Part shown: piece by piece, positions 1 to 6,797 of the stretch
Numbering within the stretch: the first letter of the stretch is position 1
How the letters are laid out: each line of letters opens with the position of its first letter
NCBI GenBank assembly: GCA_017860375.1
Contig: JAGDMB010000096.1
Span: 1-8,120 of the forward strand
DNA length: 8,120 bases
Direction: 5' to 3'
From: Bacteroidota bacterium
GTDB lineage: Bacteria; Bacteroidota; Bacteroidia; Bacteroidales; UBA10428
Notes under the pieces: generated by a model
Told to the model about the DNA's origin: nothing
The model's input: only the letters and a program-made list of their open reading frames with translations
The model's database searches: none
Program-made: the position numbers and the translations under genes

Positions 1-63
1 AACCTGAAAACTTCCGTGGATCTGATCAAGTTCGGGATCAAGAATAATATCATAGAAATATAG
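1..63 (+). CDS. C-terminal end of a probable LuxR/NarL-family DNA-binding response regulator (partial)
   Basis: Frame 1 is open from the first base to a TAG stop at 61-63 and encodes 20 residues, NLKTSVDLIKFGIKNNIIEI. This closely resembles the last helix and tail of LuxR/NarL-type helix-turn-helix domains, where a segment of the form 'L.lkt..elv.ya...gii' follows the recognition helix. In that family the domain binds DNA and is usually preceded by a phosphoacceptor receiver domain, which here would lie outside the window. Only 20 residues are visible, so the family call rests on pattern recognition and the regulated genes are unknown. It runs in the same direction as gdhA but is 253 bases from it, so the two need not share a transcript. 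Confidence 0.6.
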   Translation, partial: NLKTSVDLIKFGIKNNIIEI

Positions 64-89
64 AATCGAGGGCAACTCCTGACGACCGG

Positions 90-101
90 ATGCGATCGCA
101 T
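90..101. repeat. 12-bp perfect palindrome ATGCGATCGCAT
   Basis: The sequence ATGCGATCGCAT equals its own reverse complement and contains the 8-mer GCGATCGC. It lies 27 bases after the response-regulator stop and about 215 bases before gdhA. It could be a binding site for a dimeric regulator, but a 12-bp palindrome may also occur by chance. No second copy was noticed in the window. Confidence 0.4.
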
Positions 102-158
102 AGCAACCCACTGCCTTCTCCTACGTAAAACACGTAATTTTGTAAGTACCTTACTGAA

Positions 159-190
159 TTGCACTGTCCTTTCCTATCAGTTACTATAAA
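159..190 (+). promoter_or_regulatory. Tentative gdhA promoter
   Basis: TTGCAC (159-164) and TATAAA (185-190) are separated by 20 bases, in an A/T-rich stretch about 130 bases upstream of the gdhA ATG. The spacing is long for a classical sigma-70 promoter but closer to the wide spacing of Bacteroidetes promoters. The -7 element does not match TAnnTTTG well. An alternative is TAATTTTG at 135-142, which matches the -7 consensus but lacks a -33 box. Both are weak. Confidence 0.2.
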
Positions 191-316
191 AGTTTCTATT
201 TTTAGCCCCCGGTTGATTCAGGCATGCCGGTCTTTTTTTTACTGCTGAAACATTTTCATTCCCGAAAAAGATTTGCTTGCCTGTCCCTGCAATTTTTAAA
301 CTTTAAACAATTAAAT

Positions 317-1669
317 ATGGCTGATTTATTGGATGTAAAAGTAAATGAATTCATGGCAAAGGTCATTGCCAGGAATCCGGGTGAATCGGAATTTCATCAG
401 GCGGTCAAGGAAGTGGTGGAATCGCTTATGCCCGTCGTGGAAGAAAACCCAAAATACAAGTTCGCCAAGATCCTCGAAAGGATGACGGAACCCGAACGGG
501 TGATCCTTTTTCGCGTGCCCTGGGTCGATGATAACGGTGAGATCCACATCAACAAAGGCTACCGTATTGAAATGAACAGCGCCATCGGGCCCTACAAGGG
601 AGGATTGCGTTTCCATCCCACCGTGAACCTTGGCATCCTTAAGTTCCTGGCGTTTGAACAGGTTTTCAAGAACAGCCTCACCACCCTGCCCATGGGCGGT
701 GGCAAAGGCGGTTCGGATTTCGATCCGAAAGGCAAATCCGACCAGGAAGTGATGCGCTTCTGCCAGAGTTTCATGACCGAACTGCAGCGCCACATCGGCG
801 CTGATACAGACGTACCGGCCGGCGATATAGGCGTTGGCGGAAGGGAGATCGGGTATATGTTTGGACAGTATAAGAGGTTGCGCAATGAATTTACAGGGGT
901 GCTCACCGGGAAAGGAATTGAATGGGGAGGCAGCCTGATCAGGCCTGAAGCCACGGGTTACGGATGCGTATATTTTGCCGAGGAAATGCTTAAAACCCGC
1001 AAGGAAAAGATGAAAGGGAAAATAGCAGCAGTCTCCGGTTCGGGAAATGTGGCCCAGTACGCCGTTGAAAAGCTTCTCAGCATGGGCGCTAAGGTGGTCA
1101 CCCTTTCCGATTCCTCGGGATACATTTATGATGCGGATGGTATCACCACCGAAAAACTGGCCTATGTGCTTGATCTGAAAAATACCCGCCGCGGAAGGAT
1201 CAAGGAATATGCCGATAAATACGGTGCAAAATACGTGGAAGGAGAAAGACCCTGGGGCGTGAAATGCGATGCGGCATTCCCCTGCGCCACCCAGAATGAG
1301 ATCAATGAAGAAGATGCCAAAACCTTATGCAAAAACGGTTGCATGGCTGTTTCCGAAGGCGCCAATATGCCTTCCACACCGGAAGCGGTGGAAATCTTCC
1401 TGAAGAACAAAATTCTCTATGGACCCGGCAAAGCGGCCAATGCAGGCGGTGTAGCGGTATCGGGACTTGAAATGACCCAGAACTCCATGCGTTTGCCCTG
1501 GAGCCGTGAAGAAGTAGACGAAAGACTGCACATGATTATGATAAACATCCACGAGACCTGCGTAAAATACGGCAAGACCTCCTCGGGATTCATCAACTAT
1601 GTAAACGGTGCAAACATCGGCGGATTTATAAAGGTGGCCAACGCCATGCTGGCACAGGGGATCGTGTAA
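317..1669 (+). CDS. gdhA: NADP-specific glutamate dehydrogenase, GdhA
   Basis: A 450-residue cytoplasmic enzyme that interconverts 2-oxoglutarate plus ammonium and L-glutamate. In bacteria the NADPH form mainly serves ammonium assimilation. Length and motifs match the roughly 50 kDa hexameric family. GPYKGGLRFHP (91-101) binds substrate; PMGGGKGGSDFDPKGKSD (125-142) contains the catalytic Lys130; DVPAGDIGVGGREIGYMFG (165-183) contains the catalytic Asp170. The Rossmann domain shows GSGNVAQYAVEKL (241-253), and the following SDSSG (264-268) resembles NADP-preferring enzymes such as E. coli GdhA. KAANAGGVAVSGLEMTQNS (372-390) is the conserved C-terminal signature. An in-frame ATG at 224 would add 31 residues unlike any GDH, so the ATG at 317, preceded by A/T-rich sequence, is preferred. 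The gene appears intact and monocistronic, bounded by a hairpin shortly after its stop. Cofactor preference is inferred from motif similarity. Confidence 0.97.
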   Translation: MADLLDVKVNEFMAKVIARNPGESEFHQAVKEVVESLMPVVEENPKYKFAKILERMTEPERVILFRVPWVDDNGEIHINKGYRIEMNSAIGPYKGGLRFHPTVNLGILKFLAFEQVFKNSLTTLPMGGGKGGSDFDPKGKSDQEVMRFCQSFMTELQRHIGADTDVPAGDIGVGGREIGYMFGQYKRLRNEFTGVLTGKGIEWGGSLIRPEATGYGCVYFAEEMLKTRKEKMKGKIAAVSGSGNVAQYAVEKLLSMGAKVVTLSDSSGYIYDADGITTEKLAYVLDLKNTRRGRIKEYADKYGAKYVEGERPWGVKCDAAFPCATQNEINEEDAKTLCKNGCMAVSEGANMPSTPEAVEIFLKNKILYGPGKAANAGGVAVSGLEMTQNSMRLPWSREEVDERLHMIMINIHETCVKYGKTSSGFINYVNGANIGGFIKVANAMLAQGIV

Positions 1670-1675
1670 GTATCG

Positions 1676-1715
1676 GTTGATTGGTTGATTAGTCGATTGG
1701 TCGATTTGATGATTG
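1676..1715. repeat. Five tandem 8-bp units after gdhA
   Basis: Starting six bases after the gdhA stop codon, five consecutive 8-bp units follow without gaps: GTTGATTG, GTTGATTA, GTCGATTG, GTCGATTT and GATGATTG. All five contain GATT at the same place, and only the second, third and last positions vary. The tract ends one base before the hairpin at 1717. It is non-coding and lies between convergent genes. Short degenerate arrays like this can arise by slipped-strand replication; no function can be read from the sequence. Confidence 0.75.
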
Positions 1716-1716
1716 T

Positions 1717-1753
1717 AAACCCTGACAGGGTTCGAAATCCTGTCAGGGTTTTT
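1717..1753. terminator. Hairpin terminator between convergent genes
   Basis: AAACCCTGACAGG (1717-1729) pairs perfectly with CCTGTCAGGGTTT (1739-1751) around a nine-base loop. On the plus strand the stem runs into TTTTTCTTT, a good intrinsic terminator for gdhA. On the minus strand it begins five bases after the lipoprotein stop codon, but only three U would follow the stem, so it would be a weaker terminator in that direction. Each arm region is itself a near-palindrome (1718-1732 is AACCCTGACAGGGTT), so cruciform or alternative small hairpins are possible. Confidence 0.8.
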
Positions 1754-1755
1754 CT

Positions 1756-2556
1756 TTACTCGAAATACGTCGTATCCGACAGTACCATGCATGCGGCAAA
1801 CCAGCCATGCAAGCCGCCGCTGAAATTGGTAGGCACATTGCCCTGTTCCACGTCAAAAATTCCTCCGCGCCAGTCGGTTTCCAGCAGCAGCGATCGGACG
1901 AACTGCTGTTGATCCTCACTCAATGAGTATTTCCTCCGGATTATCTGCGTACCTCTTGGAAAAGGGATGACCATCCGGTCGGGTGCAAACATCTTGCTTA
2001 TATCGATATTGTCGAGCGTGTAAAAAACTTCAGAGGCCCGGCATGAGCCATATGCGTCACAATAACCGGGCACAGCCGACCAGTCATAAAAGACCTCCGT
2101 CATGGAAGGCTGATTTCCGGAATAGTAAACAAAGCGGAAAAGGCTGTCGTAGGAAACGATTTCAAAAGACTCCAGCGGGGTGATTGCCACCATCTCCGCC
2201 CGGGCCGTATCCGAAATTCCCTGGCAGGAAACTGCAAGCGAATATTCATTGCCTGCAGAAGCCATGAAAGGCACGACGGAACTATATTTTCCGGGTTCAA
2301 CCTCGGAAAATGACAGGGTATTGACGCCGTCGCTCAGGGTGATGACGGCACCCGAAATGCCTTCCGGCTCCTGGTTCATCCCTTCTGAAGACTGGTAAAG
2401 CCTCAGTTCATGCACCTTCAATTCGTTTGTGATGATGCAGTCGACTACCGGAAACCGGTCCGAAGGCTGAATATCCCAGGTGGTCATCTTTTCACACGAT
2501 ACGGTGAGCAATAGGAGGAAAAGTCCCGGTAATATTGGTGGCGATCCGTTTCGCAT
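1756..2556 (-). CDS. DUF4249-family outer-membrane-associated lipoprotein
   Basis: A 266-residue predicted lipoprotein. The N-terminus has a hydrophobic stretch (about 8-20) ending in a lipobox, LTVSC, with the acylated Cys at 21, so it should be lipid-anchored in the envelope. The rest is beta-rich: an early Ig-like region with GAVITLSDG and PGKYSS (about 69-91), then a segment with paired cysteines (YCDAYGSC) and a conserved-looking end, EQGNVPTNFSGGLHGWFAA. This order matches DUF4249 proteins, which in Bacteroidota are often encoded beside TonB-dependent receptors. The molecular function of the family is not established; an accessory role in substrate capture or receptor assembly is inference. 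Its start overlaps the receptor stop by one base (TGATG), so it is probably translationally coupled. It is the last gene of the operon, with a hairpin five bases past its stop. Confidence 0.85.
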   Translation of the reverse strand: MRNGSPPILPGLFLLLLTVSCEKMTTWDIQPSDRFPVVDCIITNELKVHELRLYQSSEGMNQEPEGISGAVITLSDGVNTLSFSEVEPGKYSSVVPFMASAGNEYSLAVSCQGISDTARAEMVAITPLESFEIVSYDSLFRFVYYSGNQPSMTEVFYDWSAVPGYCDAYGSCRASEVFYTLDNIDISKMFAPDRMVIPFPRGTQIIRRKYSLSEDQQQFVRSLLLETDWRGGIFDVEQGNVPTNFSGGLHGWFAACMVLSDTTYFE

Positions 2557-5222
2557 CAGAATTTAAGGTTATAGGTGATGGAAGGTATCATGGAATACAT
2601 GTACCGGTATGTGGTAATCTGTTCATTTATATTGTACGTGTCAGCCGGCACATAGAATTTGTCATCCTCACCCTGTATTTTGTTAAAATTAAGGTAGGCA
2701 TAATTCCGGGTTGCAAATAAATTATAAATGGAAAGTGCGATATAGTGTTCAAACCTCTGTTCTTTCCTGTTCAGCCGCCAGGATAATCCCAGATCCAGGC
2801 GCTTGTAGGGCGGCAAACGGTCATTGTTCTGCCCGGTGTACACCGGGACCTGTTTACCCCTGTAATAATAAAATCCGGTGGGCGTTGTCATGGTGATACC
2901 CGATGTATAAACCGCATTCAGGTTCAGTGTCAGGCGGGGTCCGGGCGCGTAATCAACCGACAGGTTAAAGTCCAGTGGCCTGTCCTGTCGCGAAGGATAG
3001 GTCAGGTTATTGTTGAGTCCCTTTATCGTCAGAAAGCTTCGGGCATAAGCAAATCCCAGTTGTCCCGAGATCTTGCCCCGCGTCCTCCGGAGCATAACCT
3101 CAACACCATAAGCTTCTCCTTCTCCCTGCCGCAATTCTCCGTCGAGTAAGGGATTCAGAAGCATTTCCGCATGATAGCTATACCCTATCTGGTTTTCCAT
3201 TTTTTTGTAATACAGGTCAGCGCTCACATCAAACGATCTTTCCGGCCAGGTCTTCTGAAATCCCAGGTCAAAAATATGGGCTGTCTGAGGCTTGATATTA
3301 GGTCCCGAAGGCAGCCACACCTCGAGGGAATTAAGGGGGCTGATGGAATTGTTTATTTGATTTATGTGCTGGATGGTGCGGTTATAGGATGCCTTAATAT
3401 AGGCCATATGACCGGTTCTAAACGAAACAGAAACGCGGGGTTCCGGCAGGGTTTTCGAATAGTACCGGTCGCCTTTGGCATATTCATTATAGGATACAGG
3501 GTTATAGGCCTCATCATACACAATGCTGAAGCCTTCGCCATAATTGCTCCAGTTTGAAATCCGCAATCCGTAACGTAGTCCCAGCCAGTCGGTGATTTCC
3601 TGTTCCATTCCGGCATACAGAACGAGCTCGGTTGAGTTCACCTCGGACACCTTCAGTGCATTGCTGACTTCATCGGGGGTGTTGTAGTTCCCCGGATTAA
3701 AAAAATAAGCTCCCAGGTTCAATCCTGCATTCAGCTTAAGGTCAGGATTACAATACCAGGTAAACTCCGATTTCAGGTTCGAACTGGTAATATCGGAATT
3801 CCAGTAGATCTTTTTATCGTAATCGGTATAAAGGGCATAATCGTATTTGCTGGTAGAAAAGGTTGTATTGGAAAACAGCCTGCTTCCGTAGAGGTGGTTC
3901 CAGCGCAGGGTAACGGAGCTGTTGCCCCATTCCAGTCCATTGTGCTCAGCCGAAGATTTTTGTTTATACACATCCTTGCCCGAGAACAGGGTCAGAAACA
4001 GGCGATCCCTTTTGCCAAGCCTGATATTGAACTTGGCATTGAAATCGGTGAAATAGAAATCTTCGACGGCGGGACTGGCCTTTTTTACAAAGAATCCAAA
4101 CGTCGAGCGCCGTATGGAAACAAACCACGAACTGGCGTCCTTTTTGAACGGACCTTCGAGGCTTAGCCTGGCAGAGACCGGACTAATGCCTGCACTGCCT
4201 GAGAAGCGCTGCATGTTGCCGTCACGGGTGCGGATATCCATGACGGAAGATAACCGCCCTCCGTACTGGATCGGAAAATCGGCCTTGTAGATCTCGGTAT
4301 GCTTCACCGCTTCCGGTATAATGGGAGTAAACAATCCCAAAAGATGCGTGGGATTATAAATGGGCGATTCATCGAGCAAAATTAAATTCTGATCGTGACT
4401 GCCGCCGCGCACATAAAAATAGCTTGATCCGTCACTCTGGAAACTGATGCCGGGCAGCTGATCCATTGATTTAAGCATATCCGTTTCGCCCATGGCGGCA
4501 GCGCGTCTCTGAACCGTACGGGATTCCATGGTAGTCCTGGCCGCAGGCATGTTTAGTCCAGCATCATCGCCGGGAGCCGCCGAAACAATAACTTCCTTCA
4601 CTGAATAAGGGATTGGCTTCAGGTATACATTCCAGGTGGTGTTACCATCCAATGCTATGGTCCTGCTTTCGACGGCAAAACCGAGGTAGGAGGTTTCAAG
4701 CGTATAGAGGCCTGCAGGCTGGGTGATGGAAAAAAAGCCATAATTATTGCTGAAAGCTCCTGTGCGGGTTTCCCTGACATATACCGTGGCCCCGATAAGC
4801 ACTTCGCGGCTTGAAGAATCGGAAATGATGCCACTGACAGTGAATAATGCCGGCCTGACCGGGTTTTCCGGAGGGAGCTCTTCCTTTGCCTTTTTCAGTA
4901 CCAGGTATCCATCCACAAGGGTATACCGGATCCCTGCCATCAGGAATAGTTCTTCAAGGACTTTCTCCACCGGTTTGTTGACCGCAGTGTAACTGACCCT
5001 GAAGTCAACGGGTATGTTGCCGGGACTGTAGGAAAACTGAATGCCGGCAGACTGGCTGAGATCCTTTAATACTTTTTCAAGCGGCAACCCGTCATAATGT
5101 ACGCTGATCTTGCGGTTAAGATCCGGGCCCTGTGAAAAGGCCGGTCTGACCATCACCACCAGCAATGCCGAGAACAGGATGAATCGGGCAGGCAGAAAGG
5201 TATTATTTAGAGGAATCAGCAT
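2556..5222 (-). CDS. TonB-dependent receptor with STN signalling domain and carboxypeptidase-regulatory-like domain
   Basis: An 888-residue outer-membrane transporter for an unidentified ligand, energised by TonB. A signal peptide (1-30, probable cleavage after AFS) precedes an STN domain (about 37-110; GLPLEKVLKDLSQSAG and KPVEKVLEELF). Next come a carboxypeptidase-regulatory-like beta-sandwich (about 127-203; VSGIISDSSS, GATVYV, YGFFSI), a TonB-box-like VKEVIVSA (208-215), and a plug domain (about 230-335; VRGGSHDQNLILLDESPIYN and YGGRLSSVMDIRTRDGN). The remaining ~550 residues look like a 22-strand barrel ending in YNLKF, with the terminal Phe typical of outer-membrane proteins. The plug resembles non-SusC Bacteroidota receptors. 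The STN domain, together with the sigma and FecR genes just upstream, indicates a transducing receptor of the FecA type. The gene overlaps fecR by seven bases (ATGCTGA) and the lipoprotein gene by one. Iron complexes, glycans or peptides are all possible substrates; none is shown by the sequence. Confidence 0.93.
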   Translation of the reverse strand: MLIPLNNTFLPARFILFSALLVVMVRPAFSQGPDLNRKISVHYDGLPLEKVLKDLSQSAGIQFSYSPGNIPVDFRVSYTAVNKPVEKVLEELFLMAGIRYTLVDGYLVLKKAKEELPPENPVRPALFTVSGIISDSSSREVLIGATVYVRETRTGAFSNNYGFFSITQPAGLYTLETSYLGFAVESRTIALDGNTTWNVYLKPIPYSVKEVIVSAAPGDDAGLNMPAARTTMESRTVQRRAAAMGETDMLKSMDQLPGISFQSDGSSYFYVRGGSHDQNLILLDESPIYNPTHLLGLFTPIIPEAVKHTEIYKADFPIQYGGRLSSVMDIRTRDGNMQRFSGSAGISPVSARLSLEGPFKKDASSWFVSIRRSTFGFFVKKASPAVEDFYFTDFNAKFNIRLGKRDRLFLTLFSGKDVYKQKSSAEHNGLEWGNSSVTLRWNHLYGSRLFSNTTFSTSKYDYALYTDYDKKIYWNSDITSSNLKSEFTWYCNPDLKLNAGLNLGAYFFNPGNYNTPDEVSNALKVSEVNSTELVLYAGMEQEITDWLGLRYGLRISNWSNYGEGFSIVYDEAYNPVSYNEYAKGDRYYSKTLPEPRVSVSFRTGHMAYIKASYNRTIQHINQINNSISPLNSLEVWLPSGPNIKPQTAHIFDLGFQKTWPERSFDVSADLYYKKMENQIGYSYHAEMLLNPLLDGELRQGEGEAYGVEVMLRRTRGKISGQLGFAYARSFLTIKGLNNNLTYPSRQDRPLDFNLSVDYAPGPRLTLNLNAVYTSGITMTTPTGFYYYRGKQVPVYTGQNNDRLPPYKRLDLGLSWRLNRKEQRFEHYIALSIYNLFATRNYAYLNFNKIQGEDDKFYVPADTYNINEQITTYRYMYSMIPSITYNLKF

Positions 5223-6196
5223 CCGTCTCCCTTAATGACAATATGAGTATCTTCCACGGTTATGGTCAGGTCGAGGGTGGATCGCAATACGTTCAGAACC
5301 GGGGTCAGTTCCTGGTTCTCAAAGCGGACCGTCAGGGGACAAAGCCGCACAGCGGGATCAACCCATACTTTCCGGTGGTAAGTGTTTTCCAGCACTGCAG
5401 CAACTTCGGAAAGAGTGGTATTATGAAAGTCCAGGATCCGTGTTTTCCAGGCAATATCATTCATGTTAAGCATAGGCTGTTTTTTGACCACTTTCAGGGT
5501 CCGGTCAAAAGTTCCGGTTTCCCCGGCTGAAAGAATCGCTTCTTTGGCAGACTGACCGGTTTCATACAACCTTACCGACCCTTCCGTAACGGTTACCTTC
5601 ACTTCAGTCTGGTCTTTATAAGCCCTTACATTGAATTTGGTACCGGTCACCTGGATGCTCGCATCCCCGGCTGTGATAATAAAGGGCAGCGATTCATTTT
5701 TGGCCACCTCGAAATAGGCTTCCCCTTTCAGGTCAATATTGCGGTGGGTCACACCGTACCCTTTCCGATAGGTAATTCTGGATCCGGCATTCAGCGAGAT
5801 GATTGTTCCATCGGACATTTTCAGAGTCGATAATTCCGCTGCCGGAGCCTTTTCGCTCTTCATGCCGGCATATTTCAACCCTGCAAAACCCAGAACGGAA
5901 ACCAGCACCACGGATGCGGCGATCTGAAGGATCCTTACAAGGCTGATCTTTTTTACCCTGGCCGGTGAGATTTCTTTTTCCAGCAGCCGCCATTCCTTTT
6001 CCAGGTTTATTTCATCCCCGGGCTGAACTTTTCCCGTAATGTTCCAAAGCTTTGAAAAAGCATCAAATTCGGTCCGGTTTTTTTCATCCGCCGACAGCCA
6101 GTCGTCTATCACCCTTTGCTCGTCAGGGGTCGCTTCTCCGGCAAAATATTTCGGAAGCAGTCCGACCGGATCCATATGATTGTTTACCGTTTCCAT
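5216..6196 (-). CDS. FecR-family anti-sigma factor with DUF4974-like C-terminal domain
   Basis: A 326-residue single-pass inner-membrane regulator. The cytoplasmic N-terminus (about 1-80) has the expected anti-sigma pattern, YFAGEATPDEQRVIDDWL (17-34) followed by W51 and an acidic helix. A transmembrane segment spans about 86-108 after basic residues (RVKK), positive-inside. The periplasmic FecR domain (about 120-212) shows LKMSDGTIISLNAGSRITY, GEAYFEVAKNESLPF and VTGTKFNVRAY. The C-terminal domain (about 252-323; LDFHNTTLSEVAAVLENTY to ITVEDTHIVIKG) is DUF4974-like and aligns by eye with the STN domain of the receptor encoded next. It should hold the adjacent sigma factor and relay receptor occupancy to it. 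An in-frame ATG at codon 8 is a possible alternative start. Two periplasmic cysteines occur (286 and the last residue, 326); the terminal Cys codon lies in the overlap with the receptor start. The gene follows the sigma stop by 40 bases. Confidence 0.93.
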   Translation of the reverse strand: METVNNHMDPVGLLPKYFAGEATPDEQRVIDDWLSADEKNRTEFDAFSKLWNITGKVQPGDEINLEKEWRLLEKEISPARVKKISLVRILQIAASVVLVSVLGFAGLKYAGMKSEKAPAAELSTLKMSDGTIISLNAGSRITYRKGYGVTHRNIDLKGEAYFEVAKNESLPFIITAGDASIQVTGTKFNVRAYKDQTEVKVTVTEGSVRLYETGQSAKEAILSAGETGTFDRTLKVVKKQPMLNMNDIAWKTRILDFHNTTLSEVAAVLENTYHRKVWVDPAVRLCPLTVRFENQELTPVLNVLRSTLDLTITVEDTHIVIKGDGC

Positions 6197-6236
6197 AGCA
6201 TTGGTATAGTCAGCACACCTGAACCGTGTTTTACCC

Positions 6237-6797
6237 TTACAAATGATCCATATTTTTTAACAAAAAAAACAACAATACATACAAATAATCGCGGAGCTCT
6301 TCCCTAAGGATCTTCAGGGCTTTTGACATGTGTGTCTCCACGGTCTTTAAAGAGAGTCCCAGCTGATCCGCAATTTCTGCATATTTCTTTCCCCCGAAAC
6401 GGTTCAGTTCAAAGACCTCCCTGCATTTTTCAGGAAGGCTCTGCAGGGCTCGTTTTATCCTGCTTTCCAGTTCGGCTACCTCCAGGGTATCCGAAAATCC
6501 GGAGGCATCGGTGATCTCCTCCCGCATGGCATCCGGTTCCCCTGTAACAAATCTCCTGTTATCCCGGATAAAATTCATACAGCGGTTGTAAACAGAGGTA
6601 AACAAATACGATTTGGCCGGTTTCTCCCAGTCAAATTCAGCACGGTTTTCCCATAGCCTCACAAAAACACTGTGCACGATCTCCCTGCTGCTGTCCATAT
6701 CGCCAAGGTATTTCCGGGCAAAATAGCACAACGCAGCAAAATGCTCGCGAAAGAGTTTTTCGAACTCGGTTTTCACTATGCGGTCATCAGGAAGCAA
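6237..6797 (-). CDS. ECF RNA polymerase sigma factor, Bacteroidetes type (start uncertain)
   Basis: A sigma-70 factor of up to 186 residues. Region 2 (about 12-80; FEKLFREHFAALCYFARKYLGD, then EIVHSVFVRLWENR and YLFTSVYNRCMNFIRDN) binds core polymerase and the -10 element. Region 4 (about 113-165; LPEKCREVFELNRFGGKKYAEIADQLGLSLKTVETHMSKAL) carries the helix-turn-helix for the -35 element. It resembles the Bacteroides expansion group found beside fecR and TonB-receptor genes. The open frame begins right after an in-frame TAA (6798-6800). No ATG precedes region 2, so the start is TTG at 6797 or GTG at 6776 (179 residues, MKTEFEKLF), the latter looking more natural. The C-terminus ends in a hydrophobic tail, YLYVLLFFLL (171-180), encoded by T8 and A6 runs. 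It is the first gene of the four-gene operon, and is presumably inhibited by the FecR protein encoded 40 bases downstream. Confidence 0.92.
   Translation of the reverse strand: MLPDDRIVKTEFEKLFREHFAALCYFARKYLGDMDSSREIVHSVFVRLWENRAEFDWEKPAKSYLFTSVYNRCMNFIRDNRRFVTGEPDAMREEITDASGFSDTLEVAELESRIKRALQSLPEKCREVFELNRFGGKKYAEIADQLGLSLKTVETHMSKALKILREELRDYLYVLLFFLLKNMDHL

Larger units (their letters stand above)
64..316 (+). other. Intergenic leader upstream of gdhA
   Basis: These 253 bases lie between the response-regulator stop and the gdhA start and hold no convincing gene. Visible elements are a 12-bp perfect palindrome (90-101), a TAnnTTTG-like Bacteroidetes -7 box (TAATTTTG, 135-142) with no good -33 partner, a TTGCAC/TATAAA pair (159-190), and a run of eight T (233-240). 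The last bases before the gdhA ATG are A/T-rich without a Shine-Dalgarno motif, as usual in Bacteroidota. No clear terminator for the upstream gene was found. Confidence 0.5.

Noticed and set aside
209..240. Possible attenuator or terminator before gdhA (CCGG...CCGG followed by T8)
   Set aside because: The stem is only four base pairs with a long loop; the T run alone is not enough to call a terminator.
224..316. N-terminal extension of GdhA from an in-frame ATG at 224
   Set aside because: The added 31 residues (MPVFFLLLKHFHSRKRF and so on) have no counterpart in this enzyme family, whose proteins start close to the ATG at 317; the sequence is more likely untranslated leader.
326..954. Open frames on the minus strand inside gdhA
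   Set aside because: They lie wholly opposite strongly conserved gdhA codons and their translations resemble no known protein.
3171..3557. 128-codon plus-strand open frame within the receptor gene
   Set aside because: It is the antisense of a recognisable barrel-coding region, with no recognisable domain.
2556..5222. SusC-type receptor of a classical polysaccharide-utilisation locus
   Set aside because: The plug motifs are of the non-SusC type, no SusD homologue follows, and no glycan-degrading enzyme is present in the window.
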